Shown: positions 11,860-25,015, numbered from the stretch's first letter. The stretch: DNA of 64,000 nucleotides from Sipunculus nudus (GCA_026874595.1 CM049311.1:43711676-43775675), one strand, 5' to 3'. The notes: generated by a model not told the origin, from the sequence alone. Numbers and translations: made by a program.

Positions 11860-12911
11860 TATATATATTTATAATAACAGTATCATGTTTTTTTCATCAA
11901 AGATTTTTAAATAATATTATCAAAATAAATGATTATTAAAATAATATTATAGAATATATTCATGAATGCATTTTTATTCAAACATTTTCATTTTTACCTG
12001 TATTCCTATCCTTTTAGTTTTACATGAAATTATAGAGTACATATTCATATTTGCATTCAAATACATTTGCAAAGTAATGCACCATGTCTGGTATTTATTC
12101 AGTTTCAGCCAAACAAAGTTCTTAAGAATCCAGAATAAACAAATATCACAAATTTAAATAATGATCATAAGTACCTGGTTTTATGAATTTTATTAATGTT
12201 CAAAACTATAATATTCACTTTGGACTACCTTCACATCAATTTACACACTAGACATAGCAAGATTCTTATGACAATTATTAACATTACAGAAATCATAATG
12301 AGAACTTGTCTAAGATCTGATTTTTTATCATATTCAAATTTTTGTTATTAAAAAAAATGTATCAGAAAAAAATTTGAAGTATCTCAGCTATGAAACCATA
12401 AAATGTGTAAAAAATAACCCAAGGATAAGAATACCCTATAAATTATACAAGGAGAAAACTAGAGATGGGCAAATTTATTAACTGAAAAATAGGAACCAGT
12501 GATATAAATTTTGATTATTTACATTCTTGTGACAGCTGTTACAGCCATGTATCTGAATGTCACAAGTGAAACATATTGACATCTTTAATCAGTACTTGTC
12601 CGAGTAAAATTTTAAAATTTTAACATATTTTAACTTTTTAAAATATGAAATAAATATAATTTAACAAGCTGAAACACTTGGAAAAGACCTGGGAATTTAG
12701 ATTTATATTATCAGCTGCATCTTTGTCAATCATTAATTTCCTTCATATAATCCCTAATAGTATAGAACAATATAATTTAATTTTTTTTTTTTCATTATTA
12801 AAATTGAAAAGAACTAGATGTGTCGGAACGACACGAATGCCCCCGCCTGGGGCAAATTAGAAACATTTGTAAAATTTTGAAAATTTTTTTAAGTTCTGGA
12901 GGTGTCGTATG

Positions 12912-14640
12912 TTCAAAAGTAGATCAACAAGGGCAAAATGCAAACTCGATCTGTAACGGGTCATTATCAAGCAACACACCAAAAATCATGCCAGTATATG
13001 CAGGCATTGTGAAAAAAAGTCCATACATGTGCATTTTCCATAAAAATTTCTGTCTTTCATGAAATTTTCTATGTTTAGGAGCCGTAAAACAATCAAAAGT
13101 AGGTCAACCGGGATGAAACGCAAACTCGATCTGTAACTGTCATTATCTGCCCACACATAAAAAATCAGGGTGGTATCTGCAGGCATTGAGGAAAAAAAGT
13201 AAGTACATATGCATTTGTTATGAAAATTTATATTTTTCATGAAACTTTCTATGTTCAGGAGCAGTCAAATGGTCAAAAGTAGGTCAACTGAGAGAAAACA
13301 AGAACTTGATCTGTAACTGGTCATTATCTGCCTACACACCAAAAATCAGGCCCGTATCTGCAGGCACTGCGAAAAAAAGTCCATACATATGCACCTTTTT
13401 ATGAAATTTTCTTTGTTAGAGCACCGTCAAACGGTCAAAAATAGGTCAACTGGGACAAAACGTGAACTTGATCTGTAACTGGTCATTATCTGCCCACACA
13501 CCAAAAATCAGGCCAATATCTGCAGGTATTGTGAAGAAAAGTCTGTACAAGTGTATTTGTCATGAAAATTTATGTTTTACATGAAATTTTCTATGTTCAG
13601 GAGCCGTAAAACAGTCAAAAGTAGGTCAACCAGGACGAAATGCAAACTCAATCTGTAACTGGTCAATATCTGGCCACACATTAAAAATCAGGCCAATATC
13701 TGCAGGCATTGTGAAAAAAAATCCGTACATGTGTATTTGTCATGATATTTCATATTTTTCATGAAATTTTCTATGTTCAGGAGCCGTAAAACGGTCAAAA
13801 GTAGGTCAACCAGGACGAAACACGAACTCGATCTGTAACAGGTCTATATCTGCCCACACACCAAAAATCAGGCCAATATCTGCAGGCATTGCGAAAAAAA
13901 GTCTGTACATGTGTATCTTTCATGAATATTTCTATTTTTCATGAAATTTTCTATGTTTGTACAACGGTCAAAAGTAGGTCAACCGGGACGAAATGCGAAC
14001 TTGATCTGTAACTGGTCTATATTTGCCCACACACCAAAAATCACGCCAATATCTGCAGGCATTGCGAAAAAAAGTCCGTACATGTGTATCTGTCATGAAT
14101 ATTTCTATTTTTCATTAAATTTTCTAAGTTTAGGAGCCGTAAAACAGTCAAAAGTAAGTCAACCGGGACGAAACGTGAACTCAATCTGTAACTGGTCTAT
14201 ATCTGTCCACACACCAAAAATCAGGCCAATATCTTCAGGCACTGCGAAAAAAAGTCCGTACATGTGTATTTGTCATGAAATTTCATATTTTTCATGAAAT
14301 TTTCTATGTTCAGGAGCCGTAAAACGGTCAAAAGTAGGTCAACCAGGACGAAACGCGAACTCGATCTGTAACTGGTCTATATCTGCTCACACACCAAAAA
14401 TCAGGCCAATATCTGCAGGCATTGTGAAAAAAAGTCTGTACATGTGTATCTGTCATGAATATTTCTATTTTTCATGAAATTTTCTAAGTTTAGGAGCCGT
14501 AAAACGGTCAAAAGTAGGTCAACCGGGACGAAACTCGAACTCGATCTGTAACTGGTCTATATCTGACTACACACCAAAAATTAGGCCAATATCTGCAGGC
14601 ATTGCGAAAAAAAGTCCGTACAACTGTTTGATTTCGGAAT
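12912..14640 (+). repeat. Tandem array of about ten ~180-bp units inside the C element
   Basis: The anchor GTCAAAAGTAGGTCAAC recurs near 12912, 13092, 13272, 13434, 13614, 13794, 13967, 14147, 14327 and 14507. The spacing is 180 bp except for two shortened units (162 and 173). Each unit also carries ACACCAAAAATCAGGCC, ATATCTGCAGGCATTG and TTTCATGAAATTTTCTATG. The first units differ most from the rest, as expected when internal units homogenise. Confidence 0.92.
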
Positions 14641-14677
14641 GACGGAATGACGGAATGACGGACATGGCTAAAACTAT

Positions 14678-14706
14678 ATGCCCCGGCCACTTTGTGGCGG
14701 GGGCAT
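14678..14706 (+). repeat. Terminal hairpin of the C element
   Basis: Arms ATGCCCC/GGGGCAT, one G.G mismatch, then GCCAC/GTGGC around a TTT loop. This is the same geometry as the family A terminal hairpin although the sequences are unrelated. Confidence 0.9.
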
Positions 14707-15355
14707 AAAAATACCATAGGTGACTCAATGGTGTTACTTGGAATACATTTTCATCCATCCATAAAAAATCCATAAAACATCAGTAACTACAAGGTAAATT
14801 CCCTTTTAGTGTTACTCATCAACTGTCAATTTCTTTTCTATTGATTATTTTTAAAGTTGTGATTATAGACCTATAAAAATTTATTTATTCATTGTTTATT
14901 GTTATGCTGTTGGTCTAAACAACTTATAGATGAGCTGGGTTGGACACCTGGATCAGCTGTGGCCAGCAATGAGCTGCCCAGCTGCAAGTATATGCCCCGC
15001 ATCAAGCGTGCATAATTGGCCTGAAAGGTCAACTTTAGGACATACAGGTGACTGAATAGGAGCTGGGTAGAGCCTAGGTCTGACATGGTCTCATAAAAAC
15101 TTTAATAAAAGCTACAGTTTTTGGCCAATTTCTTTCATCTTTCAAAACTAACAAGCTGAATTCCTTATTTCTGTATGATATGAAAATTATATCAACAGTG
15201 CTCACAGGAAACAAACATGTGATGATCAAAATTAGGCAAAATTTAAGGTATTGATTTTCTATTTATATTAAAAACTTATAAAATTTGAAAAATTCAGAAC
15301 TAATTTTGGGTATATAATTGAATCTTGATTAAATAATGTAATATCCCTGACAAAA

Positions 15356-17932
15356 ACAAGGGACCTATGGGTCACGGCGCTCAGCTGTTATACATGATAA
15401 AAAAATATGATTTAGAAATGAGGCACATGCTGGTTTTATGTGGTAATAAGTATAAGCTGTATTATGAGTTGTTGTTGTTTAGCTTATGTATGATTTTGAT
15501 AGTACCTTTGGAGACAGAGAAGAGAATTGATTTCATTTATTTTATTAACAAATGGAGTACTATTGTCACACAGATTTTGACTTGGCCATATAACTTATAA
15601 GCAGAACATATAATATAAGAGTTTAACTATTTATTAAAAAAATTACAAATATTGTCCCAGATATAATTTTTATTAAAAATAATAAGAGAATCATATGATT
15701 TTTAAAATGAAATATAACTGAAATGATTATTAAAATAATATTAAAGAATATATTCATGAATGCATTCATGAATACATTTGGAAAGTATTTGCACTGGTAT
15801 TCATATACTTTCATTTTTTCCTGAATTCCCATTCTTTATGCAAGAAATTTTATAATGGAGTACATATTCATATTCGTATTTAAATACAATTGCAAAGTAT
15901 TCCCACCATGTCTGGTATTTATTCAGTTTTCACCAAACAATGGTGTTGAGAACCCAGAATGTACAAAATTCACACATTTAAATAATGATCATAAGTACCT
16001 GGTTTTATGGCTTTTATTTATATTAAAAAAAATAAATGTGATATATTTATTTTGGACTAATTTCACATCAATGTACACACTAGACACAGTAGGAATCTAG
16101 ATTAATATTATCAACTGCATCTTTGTCTATCATTAATTTCCTTCATATGATCCCTAATGATTAGTAATGAATAATATGATTTATTTTTTTATTATTAAAA
16201 TTGAACTGAAAAATGTCATAGGTGACTGCATGGTGTTATTTGGAATACGTGACATTCTATTCATCAATACAAGATTCTTATATCATCAGTAACTGCAAGT
16301 TATTTCCCTATTAATATAAACTAACAAATTCCTTTACTATTTTTCTTTAATTTGTTATTAAAAACCAATAAAAATTGATTAATTTATTGTTATGTTGTTG
16401 GTTAAAACTACTTGATAAGTTGGGTTGGACACCTGGATCAACTGTGGCTGGCCATAAGCTGCCTTGCTGCCCCCCCCCCCCCCCCCCCCCCCGCAACCCC
16501 ATACAGGTGACTCAAGAGTGGCTGGAGAGAGCCAAAGTCTGACATGGTCTCATAAAAACATTAATAAAAGCTACAATTTTTGGCCAATTTCTTTCAGCTT
16601 TCTAAACTAAAAAGCTGAAATCCTTGTGTGTGCATGATATGAAAATTATATAAACAGAGCTCACATTAAACAAAAGTGAAATGGTCAAAGTTGGGCAAAA
16701 TTTAAGGTACTAATTTTATATTTATACTAATAACTTATAAAATTTTAAAAATTCAGAACTAATTTTGGGTATTCAATTGAATCTTGATTAAATAATCTTA
16801 CATCCCGGACAAAAAATCTCTGGCTTCAGCAAGCCCCTTGTTAAGGGAGTAAATATATTTCTTGATTTTTTACAAAGTGCATTATGTTTGGGCCCATAAC
16901 TTAAAACAATTACGCAATACTGACATCATTTCTGGCATGTGCACAGAGAATGTATTGAAAAAAATGTATATTATATATGATTAAAGTCAGATCAGTGGTT
17001 TTGATATTAGGCAGAATTGAAGTGTAATAATGGGTTTTTAATTGAAAAATGAAGTTTTTCATTAATATCTCAAAGGTATTAAGTCCTAGTGACCAAATTC
17101 TTGGCATGGTAGGGAATTTTAGAGACATCTAATTGTAGGCCAAATTTTAGGAACTGAGAGCTTAAGCTGGGGAGCTGAGCTCTTGCAAACTGCATAACAC
17201 TAGCCTGATGTAAACAATATGTTACATGGTGCTTGAAAACTTGAATAAAATCTACAGTTTTTGATCAACTGGTTTCAAATTTTTGGTGTTAACAGACAAA
17301 ATGCTAACAAAAACATGCTGAGAAAATTAAATCCACAGTACTTACAGGAAAAATACGTGCCATGGTCAAAGTTAGGCAAAATTTAAGGTACCAATTTTTT
17401 GTTTTTGCTAATATTTTAAAAAATTTAAAAGATTTTGATCTAATTTTGGGTATACAATTTAATTTTGATTAATTAAAGTTATATTACTTGAAAAAAAGTC
17501 CATAGCTTTAACAAGTTTTGTGTTAAGTGATCAAATATCTTTCCTGATTTTTTACAAAATGCATTATGTTCTGGCCCATAACTTTCTTAAATTATATAAT
17601 ACAGACATAATTTCAGGCATGTACATAGGAACTATATAGAGGAATATTTATGGTAAATATGAGGAAAAACAGATGAGTGGTTTTGATATTAGGCAGCCCT
17701 AAAGTGTGAAAATAGGTTTTTAATAAAAAATTGAGGTTTTTCCTTAATTTCTCAAAGGAACAAAGTCGGAAAGACCCAGTTTTCGGCTTGGTAGGAGATC
17801 TTGGGGACAGCTAACATTATGCCAAATTTTGGATTCCTAAGTCTTACGGTTTCAAAACGTGCCACATCTACGGACGGACGACGGACAATGGACCACGACT
17901 ATAGCTCAGATGACTTATAGTCAGCTGAGCTA
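15356..17932 (+). mobile_element. HINE-like element, family A, complete, innermost copy
   Basis: The head is ACAAGGGACCTATGGGTCAC followed by GGCGCTCAGCTG; two internal units and a short ACGG run follow, with the hairpin ending at 17932. It splits CCCTGACAAAAA/ATCTCTAGCTTCAGC of the surrounding A copy, a junction that is continuous in other copies (for example near 39358-39385). A run of 23 C (16470-16492) replaces part of the body. Confidence 0.85.
16470..16492 (+). repeat. Poly-C tract of 23 C inside an A element
   Basis: It sits where other A copies read GCTGCCTGG..GCCTCAAGCGTGCATAATTTGATG, so it accompanies a small deletion. Confidence 0.85.
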
Positions 17933-18891
17933 AAAATCTCTAGCTTCAGCAATTTTCATATTAAGGGAGTAAATATATTTCTTGTTTACAAAGTGCATTA
18001 TGTTCTGGCCCATTACTTAAAACAATTTCGCAATACTTACATCATTTCTGGCATATATGCAAAGAGTATAAATAGAAGAACATGTGTATTTTATATGATC
18101 ACAGTCAGATCAGTGGTTTTGATATTAGGCAGTCTTGAAGTGAAACAATGGGTTTTTAATTGAAAATTAAAGTTTTTTCTTAACATCTCGAAGGAATGAA
18201 ATTCTAGTGACCAAACTTTTGGTATGGTAGGGGGGTTTGCGGGACATCTAACTTTATGCCAGATTTAGGAGCTGAGAGCTGGCCTTGGGAGCTTACCTCT
18301 AGCAAACTGCATAACACATGCTTGATCTAAACAATACTTTACATGGTGACATCTAAAGGTATGCCAAATTTCAGATTCGTAGGTCCAATGGTTTCAAAAC
18401 GTACCAGTTTAACGGATGGACGGACGGACGGACAGATGGACGGACGGACAGCCGATAGACAAAGGATCATGACTGTAGCTCAGATGACTTATAGTCAGCT
18501 GAGCTAAAAATAAAAAAATAAAAAATCGAACAATACAGGTGGCGCCACCAGTCTGCAGAAACTGATGGAACATCTCATGATCAATATGTATGCCAAAAAT
18601 CTTGAACATCAGTGATTTAGTTAATGAGATATTGAAGTTTTTGTATGAAATTTTTGACTGTTCTGGGGGGGTACTTTGGGGCCCCATAGCTCGAAGGATA
18701 TGGGTAACAGAGACCTTATTTCTGGTTTCCAAGGAGATTTTTCCTGGACCTCTCAGAATGTCAAGTTACAAGTTTCTAGGTCCAGCGGTTACGATTTGTG
18801 CCAGGTTAACGGACAGATGGACGGCTAGACAGACGGACAACGGACAAAGGGTGAACGCTATAGCTCTGATGACTTACAGTCAGCTGAGCTA

Positions 18892-19502
18892 AAAAGACCT
18901 TTACCTGGGTGTTAAACGCTCAAAGCTACTACATCTCCTGGATCATAATCACTCAGTACGGTGGCCAAAGACAAAAAAGTAACTTATTTAAACTTCCTGT
19001 TGCAACCAATTTGCGACTTGTAGCGACCACTTAAGCTGAAAAGCTTATGATATGTAGTATTAGGAATGGAACATGGCCAAACCTGTATCTGGTTGCTACC
19101 AATGCATATTTCGAGACCACCCAGAAATAACTATGAACAGCTAAAAATCAGGTCAATATAGGTGGCACCACAAAAACTACAATTTCAAATATGAGTTGTG
19201 TGACCAACATTTGCAAAAAACTGTGTAATGCTAGCTCCTTTTGTTCATGAGATTGTTATGTCAGTATGCCTGCTTGGAGAAATCACTAAGTTCAAATTCC
19301 TGTAACTCCGCCAAAATTCATCAAACCCAAACCACTTGAATAAACTTGAGAGAGCTTATTTCTGGGATAATTTCTGTGAAATATTGAACCATTTGGCTGA
19401 ATGATTTCCAGAGAAGAAGATTTTCAAAGGTTTTTTACCCATAAAATGTAAGTTAATGCAGTTGGTGCCACAAAACGCTAAATCCCACAACATGGGATGT
19501 AC
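18892..19502. repeat. Fragment related to family B bodies
   Basis: It shares ATTTCAAATATGAGTT-type text, the GTGACCAACATTTGC motif and TTTGGCTG-type text with about 51270-51500 and 22960-23100. It has no B termini and no gene is visible. Confidence 0.5.
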
Positions 19503-20061
19503 ATAAAGTCTAAGAGGAAGAGGTAATCTAGGCCGTGGATGGTTGATATGATTGAAGAAATTGTTGCAAATAAGTTTTTGAGATCTAACCATGCGTTTTC
19601 ATTGGTTACCTTTTTGATAAGCTGTTGACAGTTCAACATTTTACACAGTTGTCTAATGAGATCATATTTTTTTTAATAAACCTTTTTTTCTATTTTATGA
19701 TATGATATGGTGGGCGTTGCAGCACCCTTGCATATACATTCAGGATATCAATTCAACAGTGCTTACAGGAAAAAAACTTTATTCAATAAAATTAAATATT
19801 TAAAACAGGCAGAAAGATGGAGAAACAAAGCAAATCATTTTAATTCCCATTCTACTGAGCCAGGAAAAATTAATGATATTTGCATTATTTCCTTTTACTC
19901 ATTACATGAATTCTTTTGTTACTAAGCATTTACAGTATAACATATATATGTGAATATTTCAGCTTATTCACATTTCTAAATTGGATCAACATTTATAGCT
20001 AATTAATCTGGTTTATATTACCTGTCAACAGGATGGGATGGAGGGAGGCATAGGGGTGTGT

Positions 20062-20156
<95 letters not shown>

Positions 20157-20165
20157 CTAGACTGT

Positions 20166-20217
<52 letters not shown>

Positions 20218-20310
20218 CTCTTTGGTAATTACTGCCTGACCCAGCCTGACCCAGACACTCACAGAGGCAGTAGGTCAGAAGCAAATGGGTTATGTAACAG
20301 CCAAGTACAC
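19503..20310. repeat. Segmental repeat, second copy at about 35.43-36.37 kb
   Basis: Shared text includes GAGGAAGAGGTAATCTAGGCC, ACCTTTTTGATAAGCTGTTG and CCTGTCAACAG. It also shares a GA microsatellite and ATTACTGCCTGACCCAGCCTG. A third partial copy lies at 36419-36680. No gene is seen. Confidence 0.75.
20061..20216 (+). repeat. (GA)n microsatellite
   Basis: Two GA blocks separated by a short CTAGACTGTCATGG interruption. Confidence 0.95.
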
Positions 20311-20531
20311 TGCATATGACTGACTTGATGTAAACAAACAAGACATGGTGCTTGAAAACTTTAATGAAATCTACAGTTTTTGATCAACTGGTTTCAAATT
20401 TCAGATTTTAACAGATGGAATGCTTATGTGTAAATCCACAGCACTAACAGGAAAATAACTGTCATGGTCTAAATGGCCAAATTTGGGCAAATTGTAAGGT
20501 ACTGATTTTAAATTTATGCTAATAACTTAAA

Positions 20532-21240
20532 ACAAGGGACCCATGGGTCATGGCACTGAGCTATTATTTATGATCATAAAATATTATTAGGGAGAAGGTA
20601 GAAAAATATTGGTTTTGTGTGGTAATATAAGCTGATTTATGAGGATGATGGCCTTTAACTCAAGTTATGTAGAGATTTTGATAAAATCCTTGGAGCGGGT
20701 AGAGGACTGTTGTCATTTATATTATTTACATTTGGAAAAGGAGTGCTATTGTCATACAGGTTTTCACTTTGGCCTAATAACTTTATCTACATTGCAGCAA
20801 AATTATATGAAAAAAAATATTTCCACTTTCAGTCATGTTAATTATCATGCATGCTTTTTACAAAGGAGTTAACTGTTATTCAATAAGTTAATTGCAATTA
20901 TGCGGCCAAATATAATTTTAATTAGACAATACTAAGAGTATCATCTGATAAGATTTTTTTCAATAATATAATTAAAATAAATGATTATTAAAATAAAATT
21001 ATAAATGTATTCATGAATGCATTCATTAATACATTTTGAAAGCATTTGCACTTGCATTCAAATACTTTCTTTTTACCTGCGTTAGTATTTGTATTCATTT
21101 TCATGGTAGAACTATTGAATAATTGTATTCATATTCAAATACAATTATAAAGTATTTACTCAATGTCTCGTATTTATACAGTTTCTGTCAAACAAAACTG
21201 TTGAAAATCCGGGCTATTAAATTTTCACAAAGTTAAATAC
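20532..21240 (+). mobile_element. 5' part of a degraded family A element
   Basis: It starts ACAAGGGACCCATGGGTCATGG after AATAACTTAA. The body is diverged but collinear with other A copies (TTTTGATA, ATTCATGAATGCATTC). Homology fades near 21240, before a TGACC array. Confidence 0.65.
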
Positions 21241-21985
21241 AGTAAATCCTGTTTTATCACCGCGGCCTTAAAAATAAACTCAAAATCGAAAATCTCGACT
21301 TTTTTCTGAACTTGGGATACAACCTTGTATAGATGGTTTTTCTTAAATGAACTGTGAGAAGAACACTCTCCTGGACACGGCCCTCCTTTGGGCAACATAT
21401 GTGATGGATGGGCCCAGTGACCTTGACCTTTGACCTATGACCCAAAAATCAAAAAGAATCTTCCCCTGTTGGCAGGTTAACAATATCTTGAAGATGGAAG
21501 CTTTGGGATGAAAAGTTTGACTTCAAATGCATATGCATTCTTTTTAAAGAAGTGGGTCCTGTGACCTTGACTTTAGCCTTATGACCTCACAATCAAAAGA
21601 GTTCTTACATTATTGGTGGGTCATATATAAGTCAAAACTGAAACCAATATGTCAATCCAAACTGGAGTTATCATCCAGAAACTAAACTGTGAACAGATGT
21701 GCCCCTGTGACTGTGAGCGTGACCTTTGACCATGTCAAATCAATCAGGTTCTTCCCCTATTGGCAGCTCAGCTATATATTCGCAAGATGGAAGGTTTGGG
21801 ATGAAAGGTTTGCTTTAAAATGCATGCATAATCTTTCTGAAAAAGCGGGTACTGTGACCTTGACCTTTGACCTCATGACCCCAAAACTGAACAGAATCTT
21901 CCCCTACCGGCAGATTAGCAATATCTTGAAGATGGAAGGTTTGGAATGAAAAGTTTGGCTTCCAATGCATATGCATTCTTTTAAA
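21241..21985 (+). repeat. Tandem array rich in TGACCTTTGACC, left half
   Basis: Units of about 140-150 bp, each with GTGACCTTGACCTTTGACC, then ATCTTCCCCTATTGGCAG-like and TGCATATGCATTCTTTT text. TGACCTTTGACC(T/A) occurs at 21424-21436, 21720-21732 and 21861-21873. The array is interrupted at 21986 and resumes at 26903. Confidence 0.75.
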
Positions 21986-22444
21986 ACAAGGCCTACAGGC
22001 CTTATGCGAACCTGTGCATATGGATATACACCAGGTATAATGCTTCAATGCTGAACCACTACTTTTCATATATATGAACAATGCAAGTACTAAACATTTT
22101 GAACAAAAAAACAATACAAAAACATCACTGCTGAAATTCTGGCATGGGTGGACACAACGAAAAAATTATTGTAGGTGGCACCACCAGTCTTGTATACAAC
22201 AAAGCTATTTGACATGTATAAATATGCCCAATTTCAGGCTGATATATCAAATTCCTCCGTATAATTAAGCAGGCACATACACTTTGCAAAAGTCATTGTA
22301 GATGGCGACACCTGTCTTGTGAACAAGAAAGCCATTAAAGACACATAGAAAGGTCAGAATATCAGGCCAATACATCAAACTAACCTTAAGTCTGATGCAC
22401 GGGGCTGACCAGGCTTAGGTGTGAAAGGCTGTTGCCCCAAGTGT

Positions 22445-22560
22445 ACTGTGACAAATTACTGGCTCAGGCTACTGCACTGAGTGAACTCTTGACCTGCACC
22501 TGGCTTGACTGAGTGAACTTTTGACCTGTACCTGGCTGCACTGAGTGAATTTTGACCTGT
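22445..22560 (+). repeat. ~33-bp minisatellite
   Basis: Repeats of CTGCACTGAGTGAACTCTTG ending ACCTGTACCTGG. The same minisatellite recurs at about 34395-34500, 48250-48350, 49160-49370 and 50340-50530, always inside B elements. Confidence 0.85.
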
Positions 22561-22696
22561 TGCATAATCTGACACAGTTGGCAGTCTGCCAAAGCTATAA
22601 ATAAATCCAGGCTGACCTTTTGCCTATTGCCAAATCTGAAATAGTAGCCACACAATTGCATAAGCTCACAGATTGGCTCTATATGCAGCCCTGAGT

Positions 22697-22790
22697 GGCA
22701 TGACACCCATGAGGTGATCACATGATACTCATGAGGTGATCACATGCTACCCATGAGATGATCACATGACACCCATGAGGTGATCATATG
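22697..22790 (+). repeat. ~23-bp minisatellite around GTGATCAC
   Basis: Four units of CCCATGAGGTGATCACATG; the core GTGATCAC is palindromic. Related arrays lie at about 49508-49572 and 50618-50680. Confidence 0.85.
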
Positions 22791-24762
22791 CCTTGTGCTT
22801 GGCTGCACTGATTGAACTCTTGACCTATATTTGGCTGCACTGAATGAACTCTTGATCTGTTGCCAAATCTGAAACAGTTGGCAGTTTCTCAACCTATTCA
22901 AGAAACATACACAGTCTTGGCCTGTTATGTAACTCTGCTAATATTTATCCAACACAAACCATTTGAACAAACTTTAGAGGGCTCGCCTCTGGGATCATTT
23001 CTGTTAAATATTGAACAATTTGGCTGGACCGTTTACAAGAAGAAGACTTTTAAAGTTTTTTCAGCTTTTTCCCTGTTATATCTAAGTAAATGCAGATAGC
23101 AAAAATAAACTGAATCCATCAACATTTGATATGTGACATATAATTGCATAAATTTTGGGGAAAGTAGCTCCTGCTATTCCTGAGAAATTATGAGTTAGTG
23201 TACAGATGATATGTAATATCATAAATCTATATATATTATAAAAGCTTTTAAAAAACATTCTTGTCAATATTTTCCATAGATAACCTGAAATCTAAATGTC
23301 TAGAGGCATGATGTAATGGATGCTGATAAACTGGTGCTAGGCTAGATGTATCTGCTTCACACAGCTAATATATATGGTAAATTGACTCAATTCAATCCTT
23401 ATAATTCAGCCAAAATTCATTCTTTGGAACCATAAAAGACAATTATGATAAGAATTATTCAGGGAATTGTTCTTGCAAAATATTAAACAAACTGGCCTCA
23501 GAATCATCAGTCGAAAAACATTTTGTAGGTTTATAACTAATTTGGGAAAATAACAGCAAAATGGCAAAGTTCAGCTTCCAATTACTCAGCCAAAAATCAT
23601 TGAACCAAAACCATTTGAACAAACTTGAATCATCAACATCTAAGGATAATTAATATGTGAGATATAAGAATTTAGCCCAGTGGTTTTTGTTGAGTGGATT
23701 TTTGTAGCCACTTAGCTAACATGGGCTGTTATGGCATATGACTAAATTCAGCTTCCCATAACTCAGCCAAAAGTCACTGAACTGAGACCATTTGAACAAA
23801 CATGAATTATCAACATCTAAGGATAATTAATGTGTGAGATTTAAGAATTTGGCCAAGTAGTTTTTGAGAAGAAGATTTTTGTAGCTACTTAGCTAACATG
23901 GGCTGTTATGGCATATGACTAAATTCAGCTTCCCATAACTAAGCCAAAAGTCACTGGACTGAGACCATTCGAACAAACTTGAATTATCAACATGTAAGGA
24001 TAATTAATGTGTGAGATTTAAGAATTTGGCCCAGTGGTTTTTGAGAAGAAGGTTTTTGTAGCCACTTAGCTAAAATGGGCTGTTATGGCATATGACTAAA
24101 TTCAGCTTCCCATAACTTAGCCAAATGTCACTGAACTAAGACCATTTGAACAAACTTCAGAAAGCACTACCCTGGGATCATTTCTGTGCGATATTAACCA
24201 ATTTGGCCATATTGTTTCAGAGAAGAAGTTATTTGTAGCTGTCAGTATGATACTGGCACTGATGACCCCCGTACAAAAAAGGCCAATGCAGGTGGCGCCA
24301 CCAATAACTAAATTTCAGATATGACTCATGTGACCAAGATTGGCATAAAATTTGGTGATGATAGCTCAAGCCATTTCTGAGATTTTAATTTTAGTATGCT
24401 TTTTTGGACAGATGACTAAGTTCAATTCCTGTAACTTGGCCAAAAATCACCGAACTTAAACCATTCAAACAAACTTGAGAGAGATTGTTCCAGGAATCAT
24501 TTCTGTAAAATATTGAACAATTTGACTGAACAGATTCGGAGGAGAAGATTTTTTAAATTTTTTAGCTTTTTCCCTGTAAAATCTAAGAAAATGCAGTTAG
24601 CCAAAAAATAAGCAGAATCCGATAGAGTTTTTTAGATGACTAATTTTATGCATAAAATTTCGTGATGCTAATTCTTGCCGTTTTCAAGATAGTATGGGTT
24701 AACGTACAGACGACGGACGCCGGACGCCGCCACACCATCGCATAAGCTCACAGGTTCGCTAA

Positions 24763-25015
24763 TAAGTTTACCCAGGTAAGGCTGTAGGGACCAGACATGC
24801 CTGGTCTGGAGGTTCCAAATATAAATACATAAGAGCCTCCGAAAAACTTCAATAACTAGAATAATTTTTAAGCTTTTACTTTCAAATTTCAGAATTTAAC
24901 AGGATAAATCTATATATATACTGACTGTGAAAAGTAAATCAAATGTTCTTACAAGAAAGAAACATGTCATGGTCAAATTTAAGATACCAAATTTATATTT
25001 TTGCTAATATTTAAA
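24763..25015 (+). repeat. Family A body fragment between two B elements
   Basis: It contains the conserved stretch TTTTACTTTCAAATTTCAGA, then CATGTCATGGTCAAATTTAA and TTTTTGCTAATATTTAA, the usual A-unit order, and is cut by the B element at 25016. Confidence 0.6.

Larger units (their letters stand above)
12812..14707 (+). mobile_element. HINE-like non-autonomous element, family C, complete
   Basis: The element is about 1.9 kb. Near the left end is a palindrome with arms GTGTCG/CGACAC around GAA (12820-12834), followed by ATGCCCCCGCC (12837-12847). That 11-mer recurs perfectly inverted at the right tip inside a terminal hairpin (14678-14706), preceded by GACGGAAT repeats. The interior is a tandem array of about ten 180-bp units. 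The flanks fit one uninterrupted family-A site, because AATTGAA..AAAATGCCATAGGTGAC occurs intact in other A copies (for example near 54145-54170). This is a precise insertion. The layout resembles Helentron-associated elements (HINE/DINE-1). There are no coding genes. Confidence 0.82.
8022..18506 (+). mobile_element. Family A element split by three later insertions
   Basis: The head is ACAAGGGACCCATGGGTCAC with GCTCAGCTG, and the tail hairpin ends at 18506. Its own DNA is 8022-8329, 11860-12811, 14708-15355 and 17933-18506, about 2.5 kb, the usual length of the family. The insertions are the pogo-like transposon (8330-11859), the C element (12812-14707) and another A copy (15356-17932). The sequence rejoins in normal family order across each one. 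The 5' palindrome GACCCATGGGTC is perfect here. Confidence 0.82.
4252..18891 (+). mobile_element. Outer A-type element (variant A1b), interrupted by two insertions
   Basis: It starts AACAAGTGACCCATGGGTCA with GCTCAGCTG behind it and ends with a hairpin at 18891. Its own DNA is 4252-4740, 7344-8021 and 18507-18891, about 1.55 kb in total. The interior has units of about 310 bp carrying a palindrome related to GGTGGCGCCACC, then CAGTCTGCAGAAACTGA, GATATGGGTAACAGAGACC and TCTAGGTCCAG. The segments join in unit order across the insertions 4741-7343 and 8022-18506. Confidence 0.72.
21986..24762 (+). mobile_element. HINE-like element, family B, complete
   Basis: The head is ACAAGGCCTACAGGCCT (AGGCCT arms around AC), then GCGAACCTGTG (22006-22016). 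The tail is GACGGACGCCGGACGCCGCC, then CATAAGCTCACAGGTTCGC and TAA, where CACAGGTTCGC is the exact inverse of the 5' motif. The interior has a ~33-bp minisatellite, a GTGATCAC minisatellite and blocks with AACTTCCTGTAACTCGGCC- and CATTTGAACAAACTTGA-like text. No coding sequence. Confidence 0.83.

Noticed and set aside
19999-20262. Leu/Ser repeat frame
   Set aside because: Translation of the GA microsatellite.
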